This document shows, piece by piece, positions 50,054 to 61,131 of a stretch of DNA of 64,000 bases. A program made the translations under genes and the position numbers. This DNA comes from Streptomyces sp. NRRL S-455 (GTDB taxonomy: Bacteria > Actinomycetota > Actinomycetes > Streptomycetales > Streptomycetaceae), in the NCBI RefSeq assembly GCF_000717875.1, contig NZ_JOCT01000021.1, positions 248,001 through 312,000 on the forward strand, given 5' to 3'. The notes beneath the pieces are model-generated. The model searched no databases. It saw nothing but the letters and a program-made list of their open reading frames with translations, and was not told the DNA's origin. The stretch's first letter is position 1, and every line of letters begins with the position of its first letter.

Positions 50054-50965
50054 ATGGACGACGAACGCTCCGACACGCTCACCATCGGTCAGCTCGCGCA
50101 CCGCACCGGTCTGCCGGTGCGTACCCTGCGCTTCTGGTCGGACGAGGGGGCGGTGCCGCCTGTGGCCCGCTCCGCGAGCGGCTACCGGCTGTACGACGCC
50201 GAGTCCGTGGCCCGTGTCGAACTGGTCCGCACCCTGCGGGAGCTGGGCCTCGGTCTCGACGACGTGTGTCGGGTCCTGAGCGGACGTGCCACGGTCGCCG
50301 AGGTCGCCGACGCGCACGTGGCCGCGCTCGACGCGCGGATCCGCTCGCTCAAGGTGAGCCGGGCCGTCCTGTCCACCGTGGCGAAACGGGGTTCGACCGC
50401 CGAGGAGACAGCACTGATGAACCGGTTGGCGCGGCTTTCCGCCGCCGAACGCAAGCAGGTCATCGACGAGTTCAAGGAGGAGGTGTTCGGCGGTCTCCAC
50501 GTCGACCCGCGCCTGCGCGACCGCCTACGCACCCTCAGCATCGAACTGCCCGACGATCCCACACCCGATCAGGTCGACGCCTGGATCGAACTGGCCGAAC
50601 TGGTGCGGGACCCCGGCTTTCGCATGCGGTTGCGCGCATGGCTGGAGCTCAACACGCCTGTGGCGGGGCGGGATCGTCCGCCCGGGGCGTCCATCTGGTG
50701 GGCCAGGCAGGTTGTGCAGACCGTCGCGGAGGTCAGGGAACGCGGGGTGGCTCCCGTCGGGTCGGCAGCGGCCGAGGTGCTGTCCGAGTTGTTCGGGGAC
50801 ACCGATCGGGCCGCCGTACTGCGCAGCCTGGAGGCCGGCATCGAGGCAGGGGCGGAGCGCTACCGCAGGCTCGTCGCCCGTGCGCGCGGCCAGGCGTCGT
50901 CGCCCGACGCGACCGAGGAGCTGGAGTGGCTGGCCCGGGCCCTGCGCGCCGCGGAGCCGGCCTGA
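50054..50965 (+). CDS. MerR-family transcriptional regulator
   Basis: 303 aa. The N-terminal MerR winged helix is LTIGQLAHRTGLPVRTLRFW followed by SGYRLYDAESVARVELVRTL and LGLGLDDVCRVL. A helical linker and about 190 residues of helical C-terminal region follow, without Cys pairs or a TipAS motif, so it is a long MerR variant with an unknown effector. It is divergent from the FG-GAP array; regulation of that array is possible but not shown. Confidence 0.88.
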   Translation: MDDERSDTLTIGQLAHRTGLPVRTLRFWSDEGAVPPVARSASGYRLYDAESVARVELVRTLRELGLGLDDVCRVLSGRATVAEVADAHVAALDARIRSLKVSRAVLSTVAKRGSTAEETALMNRLARLSAAERKQVIDEFKEEVFGGLHVDPRLRDRLRTLSIELPDDPTPDQVDAWIELAELVRDPGFRMRLRAWLELNTPVAGRDRPPGASIWWARQVVQTVAEVRERGVAPVGSAAAEVLSELFGDTDRAAVLRSLEAGIEAGAERYRRLVARARGQASSPDATEELEWLARALRAAEPA

Positions 50966-51125
50966 CGGGCCGCGCCCACCCGCAAATGTGGCCGCACAGC
51001 ATCCTGTGTTCCGCTCGGATCACGGATGTCCGTACATGCGCCATTCTCGACGGTGTTGAGCCACCGATTGTCCGGAACGGAGCACCCAGGGCATTCGGTC
51101 GGGTCGCTTCTGGAAAGCTGCGACC

Positions 51126-52220
51126 ATGACAACCCCGTTAATCCCGTCCCCTCCGAGACCGGAGAGACCGGAGAGACCGGAGGGCAACGGCCTCCCCTAC
51201 CACCGTATGGGCCACTGCACAGGCCGTCACCGCTGGTGGCGTCCTCTGGTCGGTACGGTGCTGTTGCTCGGTGCCTTGCTGGTGCTCGTAGTCCTGCTGT
51301 TCCTCTTCTGGTACGTCCTCGGTGCGGTCACCGGAGCCGACGAACTGCCCGACGGAGGACCGGACCTGGGCCCGCTCCCCAATACGGTCCTGGAGCTGAT
51401 GTCCATCGCGGTCGCCCTCCCCCTCGTCCTTCTGGCCGTGTTGTGGCCGGGCCGACGGCCCGTCGGCACACTGACGTCGGTCACCGGCCGGATGCGTTGG
51501 CGGTGGCTGGGCTGGTGTCTGCTCGCCGCACTGCTCTCCACGTCACTGCTGACGGCGACCGCTTTCCTCCTGCCCGGCGACGACACCGGCCCGGAGGAGT
51601 CCGACGTTTGGGTCGGCTGGGGTTCGTTCCTCACCTCCGTGGTCGTGCTGACCGCCTTCGTCCCGCTGCAGGCCGCGGCCGAGGAGTACGTCTTCCGGGG
51701 CTGGCTGACACAGGCCGTGGGCGCCTTCGTCCGCTCCCCGTGGTTCGCCCTGCTTCCGCAGGCGCCCCTGTTCGCCGCCGCCCACGGCTGGGGCACCGGC
51801 TGGGGCTTCGCCAGCCTGCTGCTCTTCGGCCTGGTGGCCGGCTGGCTGACCATCCGCACCGGCGGCCTGGAGGCGGCCATCGCCCTCCACGTCCTGAACA
51901 ACCTGCTGGCCTTCGGTGCCGCCGCCGCGTTCGTCGACGGCCTCTCCTCCGACGAGACCGCGGCCGACTCCCCGTGGCAACTCGCCCTCGCTGACATGGC
52001 GTCCGTCCTGCTCTACGCGGCGGTCGTCATGTGGCTCACCCGCCGCCACCACCCACAACGCGTCTCCCCGCCACTGCCGCCGCCACCGCCGCCGGCTCCG
52101 CCCGTCCCGTGGCCCGCGCCGTATCCGCAACCACAGGGCACAGTGCCGCCGCTGGGCATCCCCCGCCCACCCGACGTCGAGGCACCACGTCTGCAGGACC
52201 GGGGCGAGGCCACTCCATAG
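51126..52220 (+). CDS. CPBP-family intramembrane metalloprotease
   Basis: 364 aa, polytopic. A short Pro/Glu/Arg repeat start (PRPERPERPEG) precedes six to eight helices. CPBP/Rce1 motifs are the Glu pair in QAAAEEYVFRGWL, the His in LFAAAHGWGTGWGF, and HVLNNLLAF. A 70-residue Pro-rich cytoplasmic tail closes the protein. Bacterial members act in membrane protein processing or bacteriocin-related immunity; the specific role here is unknown. Confidence 0.88.
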   Translation: MTTPLIPSPPRPERPERPEGNGLPYHRMGHCTGRHRWWRPLVGTVLLLGALLVLVVLLFLFWYVLGAVTGADELPDGGPDLGPLPNTVLELMSIAVALPLVLLAVLWPGRRPVGTLTSVTGRMRWRWLGWCLLAALLSTSLLTATAFLLPGDDTGPEESDVWVGWGSFLTSVVVLTAFVPLQAAAEEYVFRGWLTQAVGAFVRSPWFALLPQAPLFAAAHGWGTGWGFASLLLFGLVAGWLTIRTGGLEAAIALHVLNNLLAFGAAAAFVDGLSSDETAADSPWQLALADMASVLLYAAVVMWLTRRHHPQRVSPPLPPPPPPAPPVPWPAPYPQPQGTVPPLGIPRPPDVEAPRLQDRGEATP

Positions 52221-52375
52221 GAGCTCCGGGCCGGTGTCAGGGCATAGTCAAGGGACGCTTTCGCGGCACCGGCCCAGCCCCACAAAGCCGCCGGCACCGA
52301 CTTCTCGAGCACGTCCGCTCCCCTGCCCAAAAATGCCTGCTCACGACAACGGCATGGCGGCTACTGTTCCTTGGC

Positions 52376-53152
52376 ATGCAACTGACCGTTCTCGGCGGCT
52401 GCGGAGCGTGGCCCACCGCGGTCCAGGCGTGCAGCGGCTACCTCGTCGAGTACGCGGGCTTCCGCCTGCTCATCGACCCCGGGTACGCCACGCTGCCACG
52501 CCTGCTCGACCACAGCGCCGTCGATGCCATTGACGCTGTGCTGATCAGCCACGGGCACCCCGACCACTGCGCTGACCTCAACCCTCTCCTGCGGGCCCGG
52601 GGCCTGAGTGACACGCCACCACCGGCACTCCCGGTATACGCACCCCACGGCGCCGCCGATGCCGTTCTCGCGCTCGACAAACCGAGCATGCTCGCCGGGG
52701 CGTACCACCTTCGCGAGTTCCAGCCGGGCGACCGGTTCGACATCGGCCCGTTCAGAACCGACACCTGGCTCCTGCCGCACTTCGTGCCCAACGCCGGCAT
52801 CCGACTGACTACACCGGAAGCCGTGCTCGCCTACACCGGCGACACGGGGCCGAGCCCCGACATCCTGCGCCTCGCTCGAAGTGCCGACCTGCTGTTGTCG
52901 GAAGCCACATACATCCACGAGGTACCGACCGCCGACGCACCGTATCTGCTGACCGCGCGCCTGGCCGGTCAGTACGCCGGCCAGGCAGGCGCTGCCGGCC
53001 TCATGCTCACCCACCTATGGCCGGGATCAGATCCGAAAGCCGCACACGAAACGGCCGCGGAAGCCTTCCCGCACCCCATATACGTCGCCTCTCCCGGACT
53101 CGTCATCAATCTCCCCGGTGGAAGCGGTCATGCGGCGCATCGCGCCCCATGA
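52376..53152 (+). CDS. Metallo-beta-lactamase-fold hydrolase (RNase Z/PhnP-like)
   Basis: 258 aa from ATG 52376. It has MQLTVLGGCGAWPTAVQACS at the N-terminus, the zinc-binding motif SHGHPDHCADL, a His in WLLPHFVPNAGIRL, the Asp in YTGDTGPSPD, and a final His in LMLTHLWPG. The layout follows RNase Z-like or phosphodiesterase MBL proteins of this length. Substrate not predicted. Confidence 0.9.
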   Translation: MQLTVLGGCGAWPTAVQACSGYLVEYAGFRLLIDPGYATLPRLLDHSAVDAIDAVLISHGHPDHCADLNPLLRARGLSDTPPPALPVYAPHGAADAVLALDKPSMLAGAYHLREFQPGDRFDIGPFRTDTWLLPHFVPNAGIRLTTPEAVLAYTGDTGPSPDILRLARSADLLLSEATYIHEVPTADAPYLLTARLAGQYAGQAGAAGLMLTHLWPGSDPKAAHETAAEAFPHPIYVASPGLVINLPGGSGHAAHRAP

Positions 53153-53374
53153 CGCGGACGGCTGACCGAAGCCCTGCGGGACATCCTCCGCGTGGCGGAA
53201 AGCCGGGACGGAGGCCCGACGAGAGCGCTCGTCGCCGTGACAAGCGCCACCGCTGACCAGCCGCCCGAGAACGGTGCGTCTGAGTACCTGTGCTCATGTG
53301 CGGTGCCCGCCAGGACACCATGCTGACTGCATGCGCTTATCGGATCGCCACCTGAAGACGGGACGGCAACGGGC

Positions 53375-53692
53375 ATGAGACAGGCGAAAGGTCCTTCGAC
53401 CGGTCAGGAGATCGGGGCCGCCGTGGCGCTACTCGTCATCGACTTCCTGGTCATCGCCTGGATGGTGTACGGCTATGGGATGGCGGGTTGGGCCGACAGC
53501 TACGAAAGCGACGGTGTCAGTCCGTCGAGTGCGTCGGAGGCGGCGTCGAAGGCATCGTGGATTCTGGGATGCGGCGCGGTACTCACCGGCGGTGGCCTCC
53601 TCGCCCTGGGATGGCGTATCCCTGGCGTCGTGCAGCTGGTTGTCCTGGGGGGCGGGGCTGTTCAGTTCGCCTCCAGTGCTGCCGGCGGATAG
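53375..53692 (+). CDS. Small hypothetical membrane protein
   Basis: 105 aa. One helix near the N-terminus (IGAAVALLVIDFLVIAWMVY) is followed by a Ser/Glu-rich loop, then a C-terminal hydrophobic stretch (WILGCGAVLTGGGLLALGW; VQLVVLGGGAVQF). No family recognised. The 222-bp stretch before it contains no other gene. Confidence 0.65.
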   Translation: MRQAKGPSTGQEIGAAVALLVIDFLVIAWMVYGYGMAGWADSYESDGVSPSSASEAASKASWILGCGAVLTGGGLLALGWRIPGVVQLVVLGGGAVQFASSAAGG

Positions 53693-53873
53693 TGCGCGCC
53701 TGCCGAGCCGGCCACAGGCCGTCCCGTATCAGACCCGGCCTCCACGAGACGCCATGGCTTCTGCATCGGTCGATTTCGACCAAGTGGTGCGGTGTCCCGG
53801 TCATCGCGAAATCCAGGCCCGCAGCTTCCCTACTATCGCTGTCCCCTGCTGTCGCTTCAGGAAGGGGACTGAA

Positions 53874-54269
53874 ATGCCCGGCCATGGACCTCAAAGGGCG
53901 GGGCGGCGTCTCTCCACGCCCGGGAAGGCAGCGCGGCCTCGCCCGGGCCGGGGCGAGGACAAGGTGCTGATGGTCTTCTTGTCCTTCCTGGAAAGGCTGC
54001 CCAAGCCGTACCGCAGAATTCCGCAACCGTGGCACTTCATCGCCAAACTGGTGACGGTTGCTGTGTTCGCCTACGTCTTCTGGAACGTCATCACCGCTGT
54101 CGTCAGTGCGATTCTGTCGCTTCTCCTCGTGCTGGCCTTCGGCGGCTTCACGCTGGCGGTGCTCGTCGGCACGATCAAGTACTCCATGAGTGATGAGGGC
54201 CGACGCGAGGAAGAACGTTGGTACGAGGAGAACGACCCCCGCGGGAACGGCCCTCGCGGCGCTCTCTGA
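53874..54269 (+). CDS. Small hypothetical membrane protein
   Basis: 131 aa from ATG 53874, chosen for the strong GGAAGGGG site upstream. ATG 53970 (MVFLSFLERLPKPYRRIPQ) is an alternative that drops a basic N-terminal extension. Two hydrophobic helices (KLVTVAVFAYVFWNVITAV and ILSLLLVLAFGGFTLAVLV) precede a charged tail EEERWYEENDPRGNGPRG. Function unknown. Confidence 0.65.
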   Translation: MPGHGPQRAGRRLSTPGKAARPRPGRGEDKVLMVFLSFLERLPKPYRRIPQPWHFIAKLVTVAVFAYVFWNVITAVVSAILSLLLVLAFGGFTLAVLVGTIKYSMSDEGRREEERWYEENDPRGNGPRGAL

Positions 54270-54350
54270 GGGCTGCCCCGTCATGGATCTCGGGTGTTTT
54301 TCGACTGCTCGGCGAGGGTGTGGTCGCGGGTGGGGATCAGGGTGCCGTGA

Positions 54351-54812
54351 TCAGCACGGTGAGATCCCGACGCCGTGACCACACCAGTCACGCCAAGAGC
54401 TTGCCACGCAGCGGTGGTTGGCTTTTGGCCCGCTCACGGACGTCGGTGCGCCTGCCTCCTCGCATGGTGACGGCGCGCCGCTGTTCATCAGTAGGGCGGC
54501 ACCTGCCAAGCCGATCAGGAGGGTTCCCCACTCAGGCACCTGGGCTGCCCGCAGAAGGCCGACGACACCGAAGCTTGTGTCCCACCCTGCCTCCGTGATG
54601 GCGGAGCCGAACCCCTGGATGGCCAGGACACCGAGGAAATCCCACAGCGCCTCGACCCCACCCGCGAGGCCCACACTCTCCTCGCTTTGGCTGATGGCCT
54701 CACGGTCCACGTCCTTGCAGGCCACCACTCTCCGGAGATGGCGCTGGCCATTCTCCAACGCCACATCGACCACCTGCTGCAAAGTGCATCCGGCCACGGA
54801 TGACGCGCTCAC
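54351..54812 (-). CDS. Possible small membrane protein, low support
   Basis: The minus-strand frame encodes up to 153 aa. The start is uncertain (GTG 54812 or internal GTGs) and there is no clear ribosome site. A central part WDFLGVLAIQGFGSAITEAG followed by VPEWGTLLIGLAGAALLMN looks like two real membrane helices. The tail is Cys- and Ser-rich. It could be a decayed or small lineage-specific gene. Confidence 0.4.
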   Translation of the reverse strand: MSASSVAGCTLQQVVDVALENGQRHLRRVVACKDVDREAISQSEESVGLAGGVEALWDFLGVLAIQGFGSAITEAGWDTSFGVVGLLRAAQVPEWGTLLIGLAGAALLMNSGAPSPCEEAGAPTSVSGPKANHRCVASSWRDWCGHGVGISPC

Positions 54813-54905
54813 CCCGACAGCGACGCCCCCTGCCCGATGACTCGGACAGGGGGCGTCGAAACAGTCGAAGCGGTCGAAGCAGTCGGAACGACCCGCGGCA
54901 ACCGC

Positions 54906-57221
54906 CTACTTCACCGGCTCCGGCTCCGGCGCGCTCGCGGAGTCGGCGGTGCCGGCCGGCGGCTCGCCGCCGTCGTCGTCCTCGTCGTCCGCGGGGACCG
55001 GGGTCTTCACCGAGTCCAGCAGCAGCTGGGCCACGTCGACGACCTGGATCGACTCCTTGGCCTTGCCGTCGTTCTTCTTGCCGTTGACCGAGTCGGTCAG
55101 CATGACGAGGCAGAACGGGCAGGCGGTGGAGACGATGTCGGGGTTGACGGAGAGGGCCTCGTCGACGCGCTCGTTGTTGATGCGCTTGCCGATCCGCTCC
55201 TCCATCCACATCCGGGCACCACCGGCGCCGCAGCAGAAGCCGCGCTCCTTGTGGCGGTGCATCTCCTCGTTGCGGATGCCGGGGACGCTGGCGATGATCT
55301 CGCGCGGCGGCGTGTAGATCTTGTTGTGGCGGCCCAGGTAGCAGGGGTCGTGGTAGGTGATGATGCCCTCGACCGGCGTGACGGGGATCAGCTTGCCCTC
55401 GTCGACCAGGTGCTGCAGCAGCTGCGTGTGGTGGATGACCTCGTAGTCGCCGCCGAGCTGCGGGTACTCGTTGCCGAGGGTGTTGAGGCAGTGCGGGCAG
55501 GTGGCGACGATCTTCTTCGCCGACTTGGGCTTCGCCGACTCGGGGACGACCTTGCCCTCGTCGTCCATCTCCTCGCCGAACGCCATGTTCAGAGCCATGA
55601 CGTTCTCCATGCCGAGCTCCTGGAACAGGGGCTCGTTGCCCAGGCGGCGGGCCGAGTCGCCGGTGCACTTCTCGTCGCCGCCCATGATGGCGAACTTGAC
55701 GCCCGCGATGTGGAGGAGTTCCGCGAAGGCCTTGGTGGTCTTCTTCGCGCGGTCCTCCAGGGCGCCGGCGCAGCCGACCCAGTACAGGTACTCGACCTCG
55801 GACAGGTCCTCGATGTCCTTGCCGACGACCGGGACCTCGAAGTCGACCTCCTTGAGCCACTCCAGGCGCTGCTTCTTCGCCAGGCCCCAGGGGTTGCCCT
55901 TCTTCTCCAGGTTCTTGAGCATCGTGCCCGCCTCCGAGGGGAAGCTGGACTCGATCATCACCTGGTAGCGGCGCATGTCGACGATGTGGTCGACGTGCTC
56001 GATGTCGACGGGGCACTGCTCGACGCAGGCGCCGCAGGTGGTGCAGGACCACAGCACGTCCGGGTCGATGACGCCGTTCTCCTCCAGCGTGCCGACCAGG
56101 GGGCGCTCGGCCTCCGCCAGCGCGGACGCCGGGACGTCCTTGAGGGCCTCGGCGGACGCCTTCTCCTCGCCCTCCATGTCCTTGCCGCCGCCGGCCAGCA
56201 GGTACGGCGCCTTGGCGTGCGCGTGGTCGCGCAGGGACATGATCAGCAGCTTGGGGGAGAGGGGCTTGCCCGTGTTCCACGCGGGGCACTGCGACTGGCA
56301 GCGGCCGCACTCGGTGCAGGTGGAGAAGTCCAGCAGGCCCTTCCAGGAGAACTGCTCGACCTGGGAGACGCCGAAGACGTCGTCGTCGCCCGGGTCGGTG
56401 AAGTCGATCGGCTTGCCGCCCGACGTCATGGGCTGCAGCGCGCCCAGCGCCGTCCCGCCCGTCGCCTCGCGCTTGAACCAGATGTTCGGGAACGCCAGGA
56501 AGCGGTGCCAGGCCACACCCATGTTGGTGTTCAGGCTGACCGTGATCATCCAGATCATGGTCGTGCCCAGCTTGATCATCGCGAAGAAGTAGACCAGGTT
56601 CTGCAGCGCCGCCACGCTCAGGCCCTTGAAGGCCAGGACCAGCGGGTACGAGGCGAAGTACGCGGCCTCGTAGTGGTCCACGTGGTGCAGTGCGCCTTCC
56701 AGGCCGCGCAGCACGTAGATGGCCAGGCCGATGGTGAGGATGACGTACTCGACGAAGTACGCCTGGCCCATCTTCGAGCCGGCGAAGCGGGACTTGCGGC
56801 CCGGGCGCGAGGGCAGGTTGAGCAGGCGGATGACCATCAGGGTGGCGATGCCGAGGGTCGTCATCGCGGCGATGAACTCGATGTAGAGCTCGTAGGGGAG
56901 GAAGCCGCCGAGCACCGGCAGCGTCCAGTCGGCCTGGAACAGCTGGCCGTACGCGGTGATGATCGTCGGCGGCAGCGTCAGGAAGCCGATCGCGACGAAC
57001 CAGTGGGCGATGCCGACGATGCCCCACCGGTTCATGCGCGTATGGCCGAGGAACTCCTTCACCAGGGTCACGCTGCGCTGGTAGGGGTTGTCGGTCCGGG
57101 TACCGGCGGGCACGGGCTGGCCCAGCTTGAAGTACCGGACGAACTGGCCGATCGCGCGTGCTAGCAGCGCAACGCCGACCACGGTCAGTACCAGCGACAC
57201 GATGATCGCGGCGAGTTGCAT
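54906..57221 (-). CDS. Membrane Fe-S oxidoreductase (GlpC/HdrD/FadF-like)
   Basis: 771 aa from ATG 57221. The N-terminal part has about five helices (IVSLVLTVVGVALLARAIG; IAHWFVAIGFLTLPPTII; FIAAMTTLGIATLMVIRL; FVEYVILTIGLAIYVLRG; LVYFFAMIKLGTTMIWMI), like the cytochrome-b-like domain of NarI/HdrE type. Two ferredoxin-type 4Fe-4S clusters follow (CTECGRCQSQCP and CTTCGACVEQCP), then two CCG domains (CPHCLNTLGNEYPQL; CCGAGGARMWMEE; ACPFCLVMLTD). An acidic tail ends the protein. Such proteins pass electrons from soluble dehydrogenases, for example acyl-CoA dehydrogenase via ETF, to the quinone pool. A TTAC-N6-GTAA element lies upstream. Confidence 0.9.
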   Translation of the reverse strand: MQLAAIIVSLVLTVVGVALLARAIGQFVRYFKLGQPVPAGTRTDNPYQRSVTLVKEFLGHTRMNRWGIVGIAHWFVAIGFLTLPPTIITAYGQLFQADWTLPVLGGFLPYELYIEFIAAMTTLGIATLMVIRLLNLPSRPGRKSRFAGSKMGQAYFVEYVILTIGLAIYVLRGLEGALHHVDHYEAAYFASYPLVLAFKGLSVAALQNLVYFFAMIKLGTTMIWMITVSLNTNMGVAWHRFLAFPNIWFKREATGGTALGALQPMTSGGKPIDFTDPGDDDVFGVSQVEQFSWKGLLDFSTCTECGRCQSQCPAWNTGKPLSPKLLIMSLRDHAHAKAPYLLAGGGKDMEGEEKASAEALKDVPASALAEAERPLVGTLEENGVIDPDVLWSCTTCGACVEQCPVDIEHVDHIVDMRRYQVMIESSFPSEAGTMLKNLEKKGNPWGLAKKQRLEWLKEVDFEVPVVGKDIEDLSEVEYLYWVGCAGALEDRAKKTTKAFAELLHIAGVKFAIMGGDEKCTGDSARRLGNEPLFQELGMENVMALNMAFGEEMDDEGKVVPESAKPKSAKKIVATCPHCLNTLGNEYPQLGGDYEVIHHTQLLQHLVDEGKLIPVTPVEGIITYHDPCYLGRHNKIYTPPREIIASVPGIRNEEMHRHKERGFCCGAGGARMWMEERIGKRINNERVDEALSVNPDIVSTACPFCLVMLTDSVNGKKNDGKAKESIQVVDVAQLLLDSVKTPVPADDEDDDGGEPPAGTADSASAPEPEPVK

Positions 57222-57286
57222 GGGGGCTCCTCGGGCCTGCGAGGGTTTCGTCGGGGGTGACCTGTCGTTCTTGCGGTTCCCCGAAA

Positions 57287-57300
57287 TTACTAAGCGGTAA
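57287..57300. promoter_or_regulatory. Inverted repeat TTAC-TAAGCG-GTAA upstream of Fe-S oxidoreductase
   Basis: TTACTAAGCGGTAA has 4-bp inverted arms 66 bp before the oxidoreductase start. Its form recalls TetR-type fatty-acid regulator operators in actinomycetes. That would suit a role in beta-oxidation electron transfer, but this is inferred from shape only. Confidence 0.4.
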
Positions 57301-57419
57301 CTTATGCAGTCCGTCTGAGACTACCCCTATCTTCCGCCGCACTGTAGCCGGGTGGGGGGTGATCTGAATCGCTGAGGGTTGCCTCAGACGGACCGGAAAG
57401 ACAGTCGCGATCCGGTCGT

Positions 57420-57454
57420 GTTATTCGTACCGAATTGTCATAGTCACGAATAAC
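57420..57454. promoter_or_regulatory. 9-bp inverted repeat before MraY-like gene
   Basis: GTTATTCGT and ACGAATAAC are perfect inverted arms separated by 17 bp, ending 8 bp before the GTG start at 57463. The AT-rich arms stand out in this GC-rich DNA and suggest an operator, or a hairpin at the 5' end of the mRNA. Confidence 0.5.
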
Positions 57455-57462
57455 TTATATCC

Positions 57463-58494
57463 GTGCTCTACGGGATCGCCGCCGCCGCAACCGCCCTCCT
57501 CCTCACCGCCCTGCTCGCGGCCCTCCTGCGGACCCCCGCCCGCCGGCTGCGTCTGCTCGACCGCCGGCGGCAGCGGGAGGTGCCGCTGTCGGGGGGTGTG
57601 GCCGTCGTGCTCGTCACCGGGCTGGTCGTGGGGGCGGGAAGCCGGGCCGGCGTCGCGCCACCCCTGGAGGACGGGGTCCGGGACCTGCTTGTGGCGGGGG
57701 GTGTGGTCGCCCTGCTGGGGCTCGTCGACGACGTGTGGCGGCTGCGGCGGTGGGTGCCGGCCGTCGGTACGGCGGTGGCGGCGGCGTGTGTCGTGCCGTA
57801 CGGGGAGACGGGGGTGGGGGGCGGGCTGCTCGCCGTCGGGTGGGTCGTGTGGGTGACCCTCGGCTTCCGGGGGCTCGATCACGCCGACGGGCTCGCGGGG
57901 GGTGTGGGGATGGTGACCGCCTTCGGTGTCGGGGCCTGTGCGGCCATTGAGGTGATGGAGGGGATCGCGGTGCTGATGAGCGTGCTGGCCGCCGCGCTGA
58001 CCGGGTTCCTCATGCACAACTGGCATCCCGCGCGGACCGCGCTCGGGGCGTGCGGCTCGATGTCCGCCGGGTTCGTGCTGGCCGCGGGGGCCGTGTACGC
58101 GCGGGCCGGACAGGGGCTCGGGGAGAGCGCGGGGGTGCTGTTCGCACTGACCGCCGTGGTGGGCGCCGACGTCGTACTGGTCCTGGTGGCACGGCGGTTG
58201 GACGGGCGGCCCGTCCTGCGCGGCGGGCCGGACCATCTCGCGCACCGGCTGCGGCGGCTCGGGCTGACGGTGCCCGGGGCGATCCTGCTGCTGGGGGCCG
58301 GGGCGTCGGCCGGTGCGTTCGTCGGGGTACTCGCGCACGCCGGCTGGGTCGGGACCGATGCCCTGTGGTGGGTGGCGGGTGTGGCGCTCGCCGTCGTACT
58401 CGCCTTGTCACGCGTCCGTGTGTACGGCTCCCGGGGCCCCCGTCGTTCTGTATCACCGCAGGTCAGCGCGCCATTGCGTGTAAGGAGCGGATAA
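57463..58494 (+). CDS. MraY/WecA-family polyprenyl-phosphate GlcNAc-1-phosphate transferase-like protein
   Basis: 343 aa from GTG 57463, with ten or more hydrophobic helices. Family features: an early RREVPLSGGVAVVL loop, the Asp pair GLVDDVWRLRRW, the LDHADGLAGGVGM segment, and a C-terminal RGGPDHLAHRLRRLGL loop matching the HIHH-type site. Known members transfer sugar-1-phosphate to undecaprenyl phosphate in wall or glycan synthesis. The Asn expected before the DGxDG-like motif is replaced here, so activity or substrate may differ. It directly precedes the dnaK operon. Confidence 0.8.
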   Translation: MLYGIAAAATALLLTALLAALLRTPARRLRLLDRRRQREVPLSGGVAVVLVTGLVVGAGSRAGVAPPLEDGVRDLLVAGGVVALLGLVDDVWRLRRWVPAVGTAVAAACVVPYGETGVGGGLLAVGWVVWVTLGFRGLDHADGLAGGVGMVTAFGVGACAAIEVMEGIAVLMSVLAAALTGFLMHNWHPARTALGACGSMSAGFVLAAGAVYARAGQGLGESAGVLFALTAVVGADVVLVLVARRLDGRPVLRGGPDHLAHRLRRLGLTVPGAILLLGAGASAGAFVGVLAHAGWVGTDALWWVAGVALAVVLALSRVRVYGSRGPRRSVSPQVSAPLRVRSG

Positions 58495-58496
58495 GA

Positions 58497-58517
58497 GTTG
58501 AGCCCGGTCGACTCAGC
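58497..58517. promoter_or_regulatory. HAIR-like operator (distal)
   Basis: GTTGAGC-N7-ACTCAGC has the 7-7-7 layout of the HspR-associated inverted repeat, with one change per arm from the consensus. It lies about 70 bp upstream of dnaK and would act with the proximal site. Confidence 0.7.
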
Positions 58518-58525
58518 TCTGTTGA

Positions 58526-61095
<2,570 letters not shown>

Positions 61096-61131
61096 CGGCA
61101 TAGCGGACGAAGGGAAGGAGGGGCGTCGGGG

